Assembly: GCA_001949185.1 (NCBI GenBank)
Contig: BDGG01000001.1
Location: forward strand, 5,076,629 to 5,140,628
Source: Ramazzottius varieornatus
Lineage: Eukaryota > Tardigrada > Eutardigrada > Parachela > Ramazzottiidae
Length of the DNA stretch: 64,000 nt
Reading direction: 5' to 3'
The translations under genes were made by a program, and so were the position numbers. Of this stretch, positions 48,609-61,208 are shown piece by piece. Below the pieces are notes generated by a model. It was not told where the DNA came from, ran no database searches, and saw only the letters and a program-made list of their open reading frames with translations. The number at the start of each line of letters is the position of its first letter. Position 1 is the first letter of the stretch.

Positions 48609-51600
48609 TTAGACCTTCTTTCCGGTGCACTGCTTCAAAAACTTTTTGTGGCTTGGCTCAAACGATTCTTTGTCCTCGGATCGAATCACGATGTCGAATG
48701 GGTTGAATTCTTTGTCGTGCTTCTCAACGCATTTTGCGTTAGCGTGGAAGTAAACCGGAGAAACTTTTCCATTTTGTTCTTGATTGTTCTTCTTGAAGGA
48801 TCGTATCATCTGACTGACGACGACGAGGTCTTTCGGGGGACTGGGAGCATTACCGTCCAACCGGAACTCGGTATGACAACCAAAGCACTTTTTCACACTT
48901 CCGTGACAGCCAGACAGAAAACGAAGCTCGTAAGTGAATGGCTCGACAGCTGCAACGGAATTCTTGGTTCGTTTCTTCGCTGTGTTGTCTGCGGCTGCTC
49001 GATAAGCAAAGGCTTTACCTGAAACCGACCAGCATCACACAATCGTTCCGGTACCATGAGGTCAGAAAAGATGAAATACCTTCAGCAGAAGTTAAAGTTG
49101 AAATTTGCGACGTCTTTTCGGTAGTTCCAAGACGGCGCTGGGTCCGGTTGTGACGTTTTAGTCCAGTGCCTTTTGCAAGCTGGAATGACGCAATCTTGTC
49201 TAACGGGGCCTCGGACTTCTGTTTGTTGTGCCACATTGCGTATGCCGCGCTGACCTTCTTGACGGCAGCGACAGCCAGCGCGTGTTGACATATCTTCCCA
49301 ATTCTGTATGGAAGACAAGTCTTTGCGTCGCAGGCTACCTGTCCGGTCTTCGGGTTAATGGTAACGGTATGAAATTGATTTCTGCCGCTGTGACTGGCCA
49401 CAATGAAGCACATGTCGTCATCACCCGGCGCATCGGTGATATACTTCTTGTTGTCCATCAAAGCCCGCGCTTTCACTTCGAGCTGAAGACGCTGTCCACG
49501 TTGTATATTCGCAAAGCCATCGAGCAGTGACTCTTCAGAGTCAACAGGGGAAGGTCGAGGGGAGGAAGCTTCGGGCAGAGTCTTCTGAGTGAGCTCGAAA
49601 ATTTCGCCCTCCAAAGAATCCTGAACGATAACCACGTCTACTTCCTTCTTCAACACAGGCTGGGTGTGTATCTTTCTCAGAAGCTTCTTTCTGTCTTTTT
49701 CCGATTGCCTAATTAAAGACTTAAAATCATTGACTTTCGAATTTATCAAAGGCTTGAGCTAACGAAAGGGACGAGACTACCGCCTGATCACTTACACCCG
49801 AAAAAAATCTGTGGCCCGGACTTTCAGATGGTTGTATTGGTCGAGCAGATCCATTCCAGGTGTTCGGTCGATCAGCGTCTCTTCAATGTCCTTTTCTTGT
49901 TTCTGCACGAGCTTCTGCATTGCCTCAACAAAGGGAGTGAGCTTCATCTTCTATTTGCCTGTCTGCCGCTTTGTTACGGAGTTCATACATTCGTTTGCGT
50001 TCTGAGTATAGACGTCCAAGTCAGCTGACAAGCGATCCGTGTCGACAGCGACATGCAGTTCTGTATCAGGTGTTCTTTCTTCTCCTTGAAGTACGAGACA
50101 AAGTCAGTGCCTTCTTCCATGATCGCAGTCCATTTCTCATACAGAGCACCAGCAGCAGTCTCGAAGTCTCCCCCTGCACAGTCCGCCAAACCAGCCGTCT
50201 TGTCTGTGCCTTGCTTCTTTCCGAAGATGTCTTGAATGACCTGCATAGAGACGTCAGGTTTTTCCCCAAGGGCACGAAGCTTCTTCTCTATGTTATCGTG
50301 CATGTGTATGTCACAGAGAAGATGGTTCGCCGCTGGAAAGAGATCTTTGGACGGCTGGTACAAAGCCGGATCACCATCAGTGCCATACACCTTCAAGTCT
50401 ACCAACTCAGAACAATGGTTCTTCAGCGAAGCTACCATCTGCCAGTACGTCGCCCGCGACTTGTCTTGATGGATGAAGATAGCACCTGAACATGAACAGG
50501 TTAGCTTCACAAATGTTTTTGATAAGCAGTGGACTATCAATACCGAAACTCCTTTAGTATCATCGTTAATAAAACTTACCGAGCATGACTGGATGATCCC
50601 CAATATTGGTAGATCTCGACCGAAGAAGCAGATGTCGATACGTCACAGCAGTAACGAAGAACTTTCCCACGTTGAACATGGTGTCGACGCCAAGCACAGA
50701 TAAATTATCAGCATTCGTGCAGAATCGTACCATGTCATCGAGCTGTCTCTTTGTTGCGCAGAAGATGAAGAGCAATGGGACTGCGTGGATTTCGTTGACG
50801 AATCTGAGAGACGGAAAGTCGAATTCTTTCTTGCATTTTTCCTGAAGTCCCATGATGTCATCTACTGGCTGCGCGTCTTGAGTTAAATTTCGGATTTGTT
50901 TCGTGCCGGTTGGGATACTAGCGAGGCTCATTACTGTGTAGATCTCATCGCGATCCTCTTCAAAGGTCTTCATAGCGATGCCGCGGTCTAGGCTCTTTAA
51001 TGACTTCTTCACGCTTTGATAGCTTCGACTGTAAGGCTTTGATCCGTGTCGACGGTTACCATGCTGTGAAAGTTCGAAGGAATGTGCCCCCTCGTCAAAC
51101 TGGTAATACAGAAAGGAGTAATCACACTTGGCATGGCTGTCGTCGTGAGCGCGAATGTACACTCGTCTGAAGTCTTTGGACGATTTGCAGATCCAAGTCT
51201 GTCGAGTGAACCAGTATCCCTCTTCATCAGCGTCGTACTCTTCCTTCGTTGCGCTCATCAATTTACCTTCGGTGCGGGTGAAATAGAAGGAGCGCGGACC
51301 GTGTGTTGCAGAATATGCTCCGTTATCGTCGGAGAGAACATCACGCAGATCAGTCAGCGACTTCTCATGCATGATGAACACACAATGATCTTCTGGTCTA
51401 AATGGCGGATCTTTCGGGACAGGATCGATTTCCAAATGGACGTCCAGTAACAGCTGGACAGCATCAAACGTGCCGACTGTCTGGTTCCTTCCTCGACTGA
51501 AGCAGTCTGTGTTAGCGTACTTGCAAATATCCCAAGCTACGTCTGTAAACAAGTATCAACAGTCACTTGTTAATTTCTGAACGTGGTTTGTCTTGTGAAT

Positions 51601-52275
51601 CGGGTAATCGCAATTATCTAATTATAAGTTCGCAATTAAATTTCTGATGCGAAGCTAGTCTTAAACCAGAACCGGCTCACCTGAGCTCATCAACGTCCTC
51701 TGGATCGAGGTTGAACGATTTCTCTGCTTCCGGTGTCTCCTCGTGTTCGGAACTGATGGTCTGGTAATCATCGGTTTCTTTGAATGCTGCCTTCAAATTC
51801 CTCCGCGCACCTTGATCCTCTTCGTCACTGCTGTCGAGCGTGATGACGTCTTTACTTGGCTGCTTATTTCCGGAGATTGAGAGTACGGTTGACTGTCTTC
51901 CCGCACTTCCCGACAAGTACGCGCTCAAGTTTCTTTTGAAGCCCCGATCAATCTAGAAGACCATCAGACCATCACATGTTGAAATTGGGACTATGGAGGT
52001 TATCGTGTTCGTATTATGATAACTAATTAATCCCTTACCGCTTCAAACGACGATGGTTTTTTAATGGGGCTGTTTGGCAAACTGCTTTCACTTTCGGAAT
52101 TATACGGCACAAGCAAAGGAAATCTGCAACCCAAAAGCGTGATGGTCATTATTCAATTTGTTTTCATGATCTGATATTTTTCTAATGGCTTAATGGCTAA
52201 AACGCGAATGTCCACTTACGATGATTTCTCTCTGCTGTCGTTTTCGGCCTCATTTCCGCTGGATGACTCCTCCAT
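48609..52275 (-). pseudogene. Mutator-like (MULE) transposase with SWIM finger, frameshift and stop
   Basis: Phase-consistent exons: 52275-52220, 52123-52039, 51952-51681, 51496-50580, 50485 onward, a block to about 49795, 49758-49080 and 49018-48609. DDE-like residues lie in LGVDTMFNVGKFFVTAV and GTDGDPALY, and probably the Glu of NANECMNS. A SWIM finger (CDAKTCLPYRIGKICQH) and a C-terminal Cys/His cluster (CFGCH...HANAKCVEKH) follow. The frame changes near 50020, between TRIACQL and YTQNANEC. A TAG at 49951-49953 interrupts GK-KMKL. No phase-matched donor that would explain the shift was found. The element is probably inactive now. Confidence 0.85.
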
Positions 52276-52470
52276 GACCCAAAAGTGGCGACCAAGAGGC
52301 AGAATAACACTCACGAAAATATCGGATTACGTTTCAAATAACAGTATCAAAAAGACGGAAATGAGGAACAAAACGTCGAACGTTATTGCATTTGTGCATC
52401 AGATACTGATGAAGCAATATCGCTATCGTGTGAGCGCCAAAAGATTTCTCATTTAAGGCTGGTCCTTCAC

Positions 52471-52519
52471 TTTGTCTGTAAAAAATTGTCTGTAAAAAAT
52501 CACATTGTCTGTAAAAAAT
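52471..52519. repeat. Subterminal direct repeats in the MULE leader
   Basis: Three copies of TTGTCTGTAAAAAA spaced 15-19 nt apart, between the transposase start and the right inverted repeat. Possible transposase-binding sites (inference). Confidence 0.6.
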
Positions 52520-52707
52520 CTCCCTGCAGCTTTGTTGTTCTGTTGCAGACTGGCGCCCTTCACGGTCTCAACATTAGGAGCGTGATAAGCCGGTCGAGTT
52601 GCATCGGTGGCCGTTACTGCGTAGTTATGTGAATTCACGTACAGAGACAACATTCCATTTTTGGAGAATATTATTCGGAAAATTTTCGGCTGCATATTGT
52701 ATTTTTA

Positions 52708-52818
52708 ATTTTTAAAATGTACGTCAGTCCAGATACAGAGTACAGATCCAGAGGAAATCCAGATACAGGGATCCACCGATCCAGTCCAGGCCCTGGTTTC
52801 AGCATATGCCACGGGCCA
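52708..52818 (-). repeat. Right terminal inverted repeat of the MULE
   Basis: Inverse of 47401-47522; see the element entry. Confidence 0.88.
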
Positions 52819-53456
52819 CCGTGTAAAAGGTTTTGCATGAAATATTACACATATGCAGAGTAAGAAGAATACTTTGTGATGACTTTCGAATAACAATTCG
52901 CTAACAGAGCTGGTACAGAAAACATTGCCTGCTACCGCACAGGCAGTAAACGAGCTGATTACTGTTGTGAAACCCTGCGGTCGCAGTTGGGCACAGTAAC
53001 TGGAATAATCTGGCCTGATCAGATTTTAATAAACCTTTTCGCATTATTCCTCGTCCGCACAGTAGAGACACGAAAAAGTCATTAGATTGCCACCACATGG
53101 TCACAGCCGCCAAACGGTCTTCTGAGAGCTGTAGCACAACACAGATCGAATCTCTCGTACGATGTAACGTTATATGCCCATAATGGGTTAACCCACTAGA
53201 TAAGATAGTGTAGGGTCACTGCAGTCATCTTGCCTTCAATGACGTGAAAACTGTAATGGAAAATTATAAGTCACAATATAAAACTAGTTGTGAATGACCG
53301 CGAGGAACTTTGGAAACTGATTGTTATCCAATAGGACATGTCCTCGCAGTGAAGCTGCCGGGTGCAAAAAGTGAATTAGCCGATATCAAGATCCAAAGTT
53401 AGAATCGACAGTTAAAGGGCTCCACTAAGGCCGAAAAGACTAAGCGAGAATCATTA
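52819..53456. other. Intergenic, nothing recognised
   Basis: No coding or repeat signal is supported. Confidence 0.35.
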
Positions 53457-54016
53457 TTAATCATTGGTCAAGTGGCACCATGTGCGACCCCTTACTTTCA
53501 GTGAGGCTGGGCTCTCCACGTAAGTCTTTCCATCTGACAACTGTTTCAGTCCCTCTTGGATACGCCGACCTCTATCCCTAGCCACCACCATCCTGCCTTT
53601 GTGTGCGGGCTTGATGACAATCGATGGATCGTTTCGTAATTGTTTCAGTGCAAGTCGTTCCCCGGAAAACAAGCTGTCAGTAGTTTCTTGAGGCAACGAA
53701 GCCTCGATCCTCGTAAAGAAAGTCTGTTCTTCCACTTCTAGGAACTCTGCTAACTCGGCCCATTTCCGTTAGAATTCGACCGTGTGGTTCTTGGCCACAT
53801 TTGGTGTTCGGAATCTGGCTTTGACTCTTTGGTCCACTTCTTGATTCCTTGGGGTTTACGGAACAAGTCATCATGAGCTTGGGTGTTCGCAGGGACAAGG
53901 GCTTTTGGTACGAAGCTCAGGCCTTTTCCAAGCAATTTCTTCTGACGCCAAGTCTTGCCATGTCCAGCACATTTCCGCACTGCAGACGCTTTAACTTTCG
54001 CATTCGAATATATCAT
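53457..54016 (-). mobile_element. Penelope-like retroelement fragment (N-terminal region)
   Basis: Two adjacent frames carry motifs typical of the region upstream of the reverse transcriptase in Penelope-like elements: LLGKGLSFVPKA with NTQAHDDLFR, then RNDPSIVIKPAHKGRMVV and LKQLSDGKTY. The frame changes near 53745, and the reverse transcriptase core and GIY-YIG nuclease are absent. The fragment is therefore truncated and dead. The family call is from motif recall. Confidence 0.65.
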
Positions 54017-57000
54017 GCCTTCTCTGCACTATGGACAAGAGCAGTGTTAGTTTCGTTCGCACGTAATTTAAGACAGATGGATCTGCAGATTCGCTCGCCC
54101 ACATTGACGATGTAATTTATAACATTCACGTGGCTGAGGTTTCGCAGGTAAACAAAGTTTAGTTGAGCTGCTTGCGCATGTTGAAGCGACAATCAATGGC
54201 GTGCTTGTTGTCGTCGATTCTAGTCGCTTGAGTTATCTGTCGTGCAGTGTTACCGACTAGTGAACGAAACATTTGTTGTGAAGTTAAGACTATCAGATTC
54301 GTTTTTGGGGTTGGTGCGCGATACGGCGTGCTGTTTCGTCTACGTTGATATTTAGTATTTCTAAACGGCCGTGTTTGCTGCCGGTAACTGACTAGGAGCT
54401 GGTGTTCGCTGTGCTGACCTGGTTTGTCGGTCTGACTCTTCAGCTATTCGGCGTCGGTAATAAGCAGATGGTAGGAAAACTTCTCCTGGTGAAAGTGCAG
54501 AAACTTGCGGACTAAGCGTGTCATTTGAAGTTCGGTACACTGACGATGGCGTGCGCCGGCCTTTTCCGTTGCGGGCTGTAGTGGCTGGGTAGAGTGTCAG
54601 TTGATCGACACGGACGGGAGATGTCGTTCCTCCAGTATGAACGTTAGAATCCTCCCGGTTGGCTCCAAAATGTCACGGGTTAGAATCGGTGACGGTACCA
54701 CGTACGACACAACGTTAGGCAATAGGCATAGGTTTATTGGTAAGTAAGAGGCTAGGACTGAAGTGTAGCACGACAGAACGAGTTGGAGAACGGAAATAAC
54801 AACTGGCGCACTGCGTTGTAAGCAGTCGCTCAAATAGCAAGTGCTAAAGACAACAGCGGTCCAACCGGTGGTGTCAAGCGGTATTGTAGATATGCATTAC
54901 AAGAGATCAGTAATTAACCTCTCCGGTACGAAATCAAATAGCGATACATCATCAAATAGCGAAAGAAACTAGTACACCGTCCCGCTACTTGTCATATGCC
55001 GCATGCTAGTACGTGAAGACGTATTTGGGGCGGAACGGCTGCCGGCTAAATTATCTTGGCTTTGATTCCTCACCAGACATACCTGGATAGTCTGAATACC
55101 ATCCCGACTGTCTCTGACCATCATCAGGTGGAAAACATTAGGCTTATTAAGATTAATTGGCTTGTAGCCAGTCTTCCTGGTAGAAGATGGATTTCGCCAG
55201 CGGCTGTCACACGGATCTCTTTATTAAACGTTCAAAACCGAAGGTTCATTATTGTGGTGCTGATTTACGATGATGAGACGGACTTTTGATAAATTCCAAA
55301 GCCCGATATGTCGACAGTAAAATATAATGTGAGTGAACCAAAAGCAAATCAGCTCCGATACTGTTTGGGATATCTTTATAACGTTAGCGCAAATCGTCTG
55401 AGATATCCACAATTAGTTTACTGGATCTCAAACTCCACTAAGTGTAGGTAGTCTCCGTGGGCAACGTGGTTCTTTCAACGGACGAAGTAACAGCTGAAAT
55501 GAAGTTTGAAGCGAGCCAAAAAGATCGATCGTTGCTCTGGAGTCTGGAGGCTTCTTAGGGGGAGTGGTGCTTTTGCTGGTAGTGGGCATGGACGCTGGAA
55601 GTTTCGGAGGTGCCGCAGATGTTTCATCGGCGGAGTTAGTCCACAATGCATCACCACCGTCCGCGGCAGCAGTCACAGGCTTAGTTAATCAACCGACTTG
55701 GTCAAGCCAAACAGCCATGGGGCCGGAAAATTTCAATGTGGAAAAACAGCTGGGGAACAGAAATGTTAAGCCTGACGTCACGGCTCGAACCAGGCCGTGT
55801 GCATGGCAGTGTACATAACCTGCACACATTGAACCGTCAAGTGGGCGAAGCCGGGTTAGACTGAATTGACCAACCCGACTTCCAGTCGATAGTTACATGA
55901 CGAGCACTACATACTGCCACCAATTTTTTTCCACATCGGCTTTTGCGTAGCGGCATGGCTGAAGCCACAATCTCTCCAGATTTTAATCTTCCGTCCCCGC
56001 ACCGAGAATACGGAGATTTTCGAGATTTTTCTGTCGTTGAAGAGCCTAAAAGCTCTACTGTGATTCAGCAAGGCAGCACAGAATGTAAAAAAGGACCTTT
56101 GCTGAGCAATCCAGAATCACGTCTGCCGATATCTCCAGGTAATGAACCGCGCAGCACGGAGAATGATTTCCGGTCAAGTCAATCTCGTTCGGTTCTGGAA
56201 AGTTATGGCAAATGACATCGGTCGGCACATGTGGGATATACTGTAATCGTCCGGTAAGTCCAGAACGGTGATGGTTGGGAAGACGTGGTTGGGATGGAAA
56301 GGCGAAGTTCGGAAGATCATCTTTGAGCAGCTTTCTCTGACACTCACAGCTGGCCACACAGTCCAGTTCCAGCAGCTGACTTGCAACAGTCACTCACCAG
56401 CCTAGCTATGAGAAGGTCGAACATTGCTGCATTATTCCAACCGATTCCAGGACGAATAACCTGATCGTAGAAGAAAGAGGAGCAAAGCACGAAACGGATA
56501 TTCCAGATCACCTCAAGCGGATCTTACTTCTAGCCACACACAAGGCACCCACTGCGTCGACGCGAGTAGTATTAATATTTGAGTTGTGAGTCCACTCGAC
56601 CTAGGACGGCGGGGGCAAATAAAATGCCAACCGATCACGTCATGCTTTGATAGGGTATCGATCAACTGATTAAGGTAGTGATGGAATTTTCTCGCCTTAA
56701 AAATATTTACATACACGACGCTAGAGTTATTAGGAAAAACCTGCGACCTATCGGCTTAGGATTATCCACGAAACTTCCAAGCAAGATACCGCAAGGAAAA
56801 TTATGTTTCTATTGTTCGATAGTTACAGTAGCGAAATCTAGCGAGCCTGAGAGCCTTCCCAAACTACAACAGAATCTGTTCGCCCTAGTTCAGCAGACAA
56901 AGTGTGTTTGCGCTTGGAGAAATAGACGTCCGGGTGCGGGGGGTCCCCTGGAGGTAACCCCTGGTTACCGTGTTGTAAGAGGGGTGACTCGTCTGTGCGA

Positions 57001-57485
57001 ACAAGTTGTGCGAGGGTTGCCGCCTCTTGACCATCACTTCTCCCGGGCCACTCTGTACTCACCGCCCAATGGCGGAACCTTCCATGTCAAACGTACGAGG
57101 AACCGCGCCGGTTGAAGCGAGCTGGTTTGTCAGGCTTACCCTAATGAAGTGGCGCCAGATCTTACGATGAAATCCGCCTGTTGATATGGCCGGGCTCTTC
57201 AGGGCTGCCCCGCCAAACTCGCGCATTTTCAGAAACAATTTTAATTTCTCGTTTGAGCCTGTAAGTATGCCAATGTCCAGTTTGGGATTTTGGATTTTCG
57301 AACGAATCTGAAGTTCGTTTTTGAAACGGATGACCTGGGAATTTTTTTATGAATTTATGAAGTATAAGATGGATATTAAAAATTAATCTGAGAAGACAGA
57401 AGAACTCTTTCATCTTCTGTCTTGTCCATTAACATCATGGCGGTATCTTTAGCTACTACCTACAAAAGAAAAAGTAAAAAATGGT
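54017..57485. other. Long region without a supported gene
   Basis: Short frames only. A minus-strand proline/serine-rich frame at 55428-55676 and plus frames near 55.94-56.2 kb and 56.7-57.1 kb have no recognised homology. A candidate exon (VVAKDTAMMLMDKTEDERV) for the following gene lies near 57395-57460 on the minus strand. Confidence 0.35.
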
Positions 57486-58079
57486 TCATGGTTCTATGTG
57501 GATGAAGATCGTGTAAAGATTCACACCTGGAAAGAGATGGCGGAAAGTGAGTCCTCTTTTGATCCAGTCTAGTTCATCCCTAATCCATTTCCGAAGGTCT
57601 CCGACATTCCCACCCAGCTGCCACTTCTTCTGGAATAATTTGCCGCCCCTTTTCCTTCTGGCATCGGTCGTTTCTCGATCGTCGGCAGTGGACCGGAGAG
57701 TGTATGTGCCGGCAAAGTTATGGTCGTTGTACTTCTTGGTCGCCGTGGTGAGTTGACGCTGAGCCCTCACCAACTCCGCTCGAAATCCCTGTTTTCGCTT
57801 GATATAAAATGCAGCGATCCATTGACGGATGTTTCCCTTTGCCTCCGAGACTGACAGCATCTGAAGCCGTTCCAGCCTGTCGATTTCGGCAAACCAGCCG
57901 ACAAGGCCCCAGAATGCTGTATCAGCACGCGATCTTTGGCAATTTCTCTGCAAGAAAAGTAGTTCATCGTTCAGCGTTTCGTATTTTTGAGATTCAGGTT
58001 CGTACGCCCTAGCGATCGGTAATTTGACTAAGCATCTACATAACGCTTTATGGGCAAGTTTCACGACATTGCCAATGGT
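57486..58079 (-). CDS. Hypothetical helical protein, internal exon(s)
   Basis: An open stretch from the acceptor at 58080 (CATATTAG) encodes about 190 residues rich in Arg, Lys, Gln and Leu (TIGNVVKLAHKAL, LNDELLFLQRN, FRAELVRAQRQLTTATKKY). It is predicted to be helical. A donor-like CAGGTGTG near 57530 could end the exon at HLFPG. There is no initiator Met. The family is unknown; its position among transposons makes an element-encoded protein possible. Confidence 0.35.
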   Translation of the reverse strand, partial: TIGNVVKLAHKALCRCLVKLPIARAYEPESQKYETLNDELLFLQRNCQRSRADTAFWGLVGWFAEIDRLERLQMLSVSEAKGNIRQWIAAFYIKRKQGFRAELVRAQRQLTTATKKYNDHNFAGTYTLRSTADDRETTDARRKRGGKLFQKKWQLGGNVGDLRKWIRDELDWIKRGLTFRHLFPGVNLYTIFIHIEP

Positions 58080-58638
58080 CTAATATGCAGACAGATGACG
58101 ATAAATACAAATTGAATGTTAATAAGTAAATTTTGAGCAAACTTACTGGTACACCCGAAGCGCAAAAATCCAGTGGAAAAAACAAGAGGTGGAAAAAACC
58201 ATAAAATAACCATGGATATCTGCTCAATCATGCCCCACGTGTCGTACTTCAGTTATGAGGGAGTTTTTCTGTGACTTTTGCAGTTGGAGGAATTTCTGGA
58301 AGAGAAATAGAGCACACGCTAATTATATACTGTACAGAGTCAGCATACGTTTTCCCGATGAACACTTAAATCTTAGTATGTATACAGAGCAAACAACTCG
58401 GCTCTCATTGTTGTCCAAAGTGGCGCATCTTTGCACCCAAAATCGCCAAGAACGTGCGCCAATTAGTAGACCGACCTGGTCAAGCTAGTTTCAGGGATGA
58501 GCAGTCATGAGAACTGGAACATTTCGCTTCGCTACCGCTTTGCTTCGATCTTACTTCCCGCTTTTGTTTCGCTATGGATTTTCGAAGGTCGCTTTCCGCC
58601 ATGGACCGCTATAGAAATATTTTTGAAAATATTAATTT

Positions 58639-61208
58639 TTACTGCAAACATTTTGCAGCAATTAGATGCTTGCTCTTCCGGATTAGATCAAGAAGGTCTT
58701 GATTGACATTACAAAATAATAGTCTCTCGAAGTTCAGATCATTGGTACGAAGTCTAATCTCATTAAGAATTCTTCCCGAAATACTGAAAATTCGCTCGAT
58801 ACCAGCGGTAGTCGCAGGCGCTTATAAGATTTGCTTAGCTATCACACACATCCTCTTGAAAATATCTTGCGTTCAGTCGTTGTTCAGATAGAGCTCATAT
58901 TCTGCTTCAACCGTAATCGCTGGACTCTGCTTAGTCTTGGCCAGAGGGACTTCGTCTTCCATAAAGCTGAACAATTCCGATGCTCCTTCGGCTTTCTTCG
59001 ACGCACTGAAAGAACAAACCAGCCTAGTGAATATACGCAAATTTCGGTATTGTCTCGTAGTGATATATTTATCTCTTTTTTTAATATTTGAAAATCAAAG
59101 CATACCTTCTGCTACTGCTTGCGAGAGGAGTGGTATCGCAAGGTCCTGCTAACTTCACTTCTCGCATCATACGCAGAATGACCTCCCGGGTTCTTTTTTC
59201 GGTTTCGACAGCTCTCTTTGATCCTCTGCAAAAACGTAGCTTGAAAGAGGGATCTAAAAACGAAGCCGCCAAGTACAAGTCATCTTCCTCCAGTTTGTCG
59301 AACCGTTCTTCGAGAAGTCCAAGTAGCTCCAAGGTGAAGGCTTCCAGCAACGGGTACTCTCCAGCAGCCACTAAATTGTGCAAATGCACCCGAAGACCGT
59401 ACAAAATAGGCAATACCTGACAGATGGCCGGTATGCTATCACGTTGCAATCCCAGAAAGGCCGTTTGAAACGGCGCAGTCGTTTTAACGAACTTTTTCAA
59501 AATGATTTCGTAATCAGGAGAAAGACGGTACTTCTTCTCAAGACCCGCTTTGTCCCAGTCCATCTGCAACGCGTGCTCGGCCATGATGAAGTTGCTGTTC
59601 CAGCGAGTGGCACAACGCGCTTTCAAGGCTCGTCCGAACTCTTTCTCCACAGCTTCTGTCATGCTCACGGAATGCCGAATGCTCGAAACAACTGACGCCA
59701 GCGCTTCTACCGCTTTATTGACCCACTGCACAGTTTTTCACGGGCTTTTTGACCACTAGCTGTAGTGAATGTGGCACACATCGAACCTACGAGAAAACCA
59801 AATAATACAAATGGTAACCCAACCGAGCAGAAATATTTGAAAAGTTTCGTGAAGCTCGGAAAAAGTATCGCACCAGAATTTTTCTTTCAGGCAGTAAACA
59901 ATATTTTTGGAGGAGAAGTTCCGCTACTTCATTAGCCAAGTTGTTGTCCACGTCGAGTTCCTCAGGATCGACGGGATCGAACTCTTCGTCATCGGCAGCC
60001 GTTTCTTCGAGTTCTTGAATATCTTCCTGATGGCTTTCTTGTTGAAGTGAGTCATCATCTGCAACAAACCGCGAGTAAATGCAAGATACTTTTCCAGTCA
60101 GACAAGTGACTAAACTGTAGGAAAGTTTAGATGGCGGTACCTGAGCTATCGGCAGGGCTGTTGAATCCATAGAACTGCTGAAACCAGTCTTTGAACGCGC
60201 AAATGATATTGCTCCCATTGTCCGTACCCACGTAGAAGATCTTCCTTGGCAGACCGTAATCCGCAATCACCTCCACTGTCAAGTTGAGTATCGCTTCAGC
60301 TGTGTGTGAGCCTTTGAAGCGAGGACCGGCGAGAAGGAAATTGAGGAAGCGGAAGTTCTCGTCGATGAAATGGACACTGATGCCGAGGTACCCACGCTGA
60401 CGTTTACTGCTCCAAATGTCGATGATCATCGCCACTGCGTCTGCTTTGTCCAGCAGTCTGACTAGCGCAGCTTTGATATTGACGTACTGCGCAGGTAGAA
60501 GCGTTTTGACGATTCGGTGCCTCTTCGACCACTACAAGTACGAAAAAGCTGTCTCGATATGACGTCATGCGCCCATATGGAAAATAATAGGCTTTAACTC
60601 CAAACCACTGTCTGCAACTTTGATAGCTTTATCAAAGGACGAGTGACCGAGCACGGACGGCGCGATCAGAGTTTGCACCTGGATAAGAGCTACGGCTTCG
60701 TCCAGACGGATCTGCTGGGGATGCTTCCGTCCAAGTCGCTTCTTCTTCGCCGAAGGAAAGTAATCGACGAACGTACCATTGTCCGCTTTTCGTTTCGCTT
60801 CTTCCGACGATGCACAGAACGTTACCACCTCCTAGTACCAGCAATAAAATCGAAAACAAGGTTACGGGAATTCAATCCCAGCTATCCGGGTAAATATGAT
60901 GGCTGTTAAAGTTCCGGAGAGGGGAACATCACCTGGTTTCTGTTGTGGAAAGTCAACACATGGCTTTTGAAGTTACTGTAGCCGTCCCGGGATGATATCT
61001 TCTTCTCAATCTTCTTTTCCTTCGGGCACAGACGACAGTTCCCGGAATGAACTACGTAGCTCTTGCTGTTCTTCGATTCTCTGGCGGTAGCTAACGACGA
61101 GAAAAAGGTGGAGTAGAATTCTTTCGCCTTCCGGTCGCGGTCTCCACTCGATGCGTCCGACGCTTCCACATCGTTATCTTCGTCGATGACAATCTCCGTA
61201 GCGGCCAT
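58639..61208 (-). pseudogene. hAT-family transposase, decayed
   Basis: The ATG at 61208 starts an acidic leader and a BED-like finger (CRLC...HVLTFH), donor near 60950. Later blocks are EVVTFCASSEEAKRK, then the RNase H core (AMIIDIWSSKRQRGYLGISV, YVGTDNGSNI), an acidic insert (60.07-59.9 kb), RCVPHSLQLVVKK and CATRWNSNF. A C-terminal dimerisation domain follows at about 58640-58835 (APATTAGIERIFSISGR, LLFCNVNQ). Damage: in-frame TGA and TAG between 60565 and 60535, unless a weak intron is used; a one-base shift near 59728 before WVNKAVEAL; and TGA and TAA between ELYLNND and the dimerisation domain, where the usual WW segment is missing. Confidence 0.85.

Larger units (their letters stand above)
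47401..52818 (-). mobile_element. MULE DNA transposon with two genes, about 5.4 kb
   Basis: Long terminal inverted repeats (about 47401-47522 and 52708-52818) enclose a Mutator-like transposase and a chromodomain gene, both on the minus strand. The repeats share CATATGCT, TGGACTGGATCGGTGGATCC and TGTACTCTGTATCTGGAC at high identity, with a small indel. Long TIRs, a SWIM finger and MULE acidic motifs fit the superfamily. No flanking target duplication was recognised. Confidence 0.85.
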
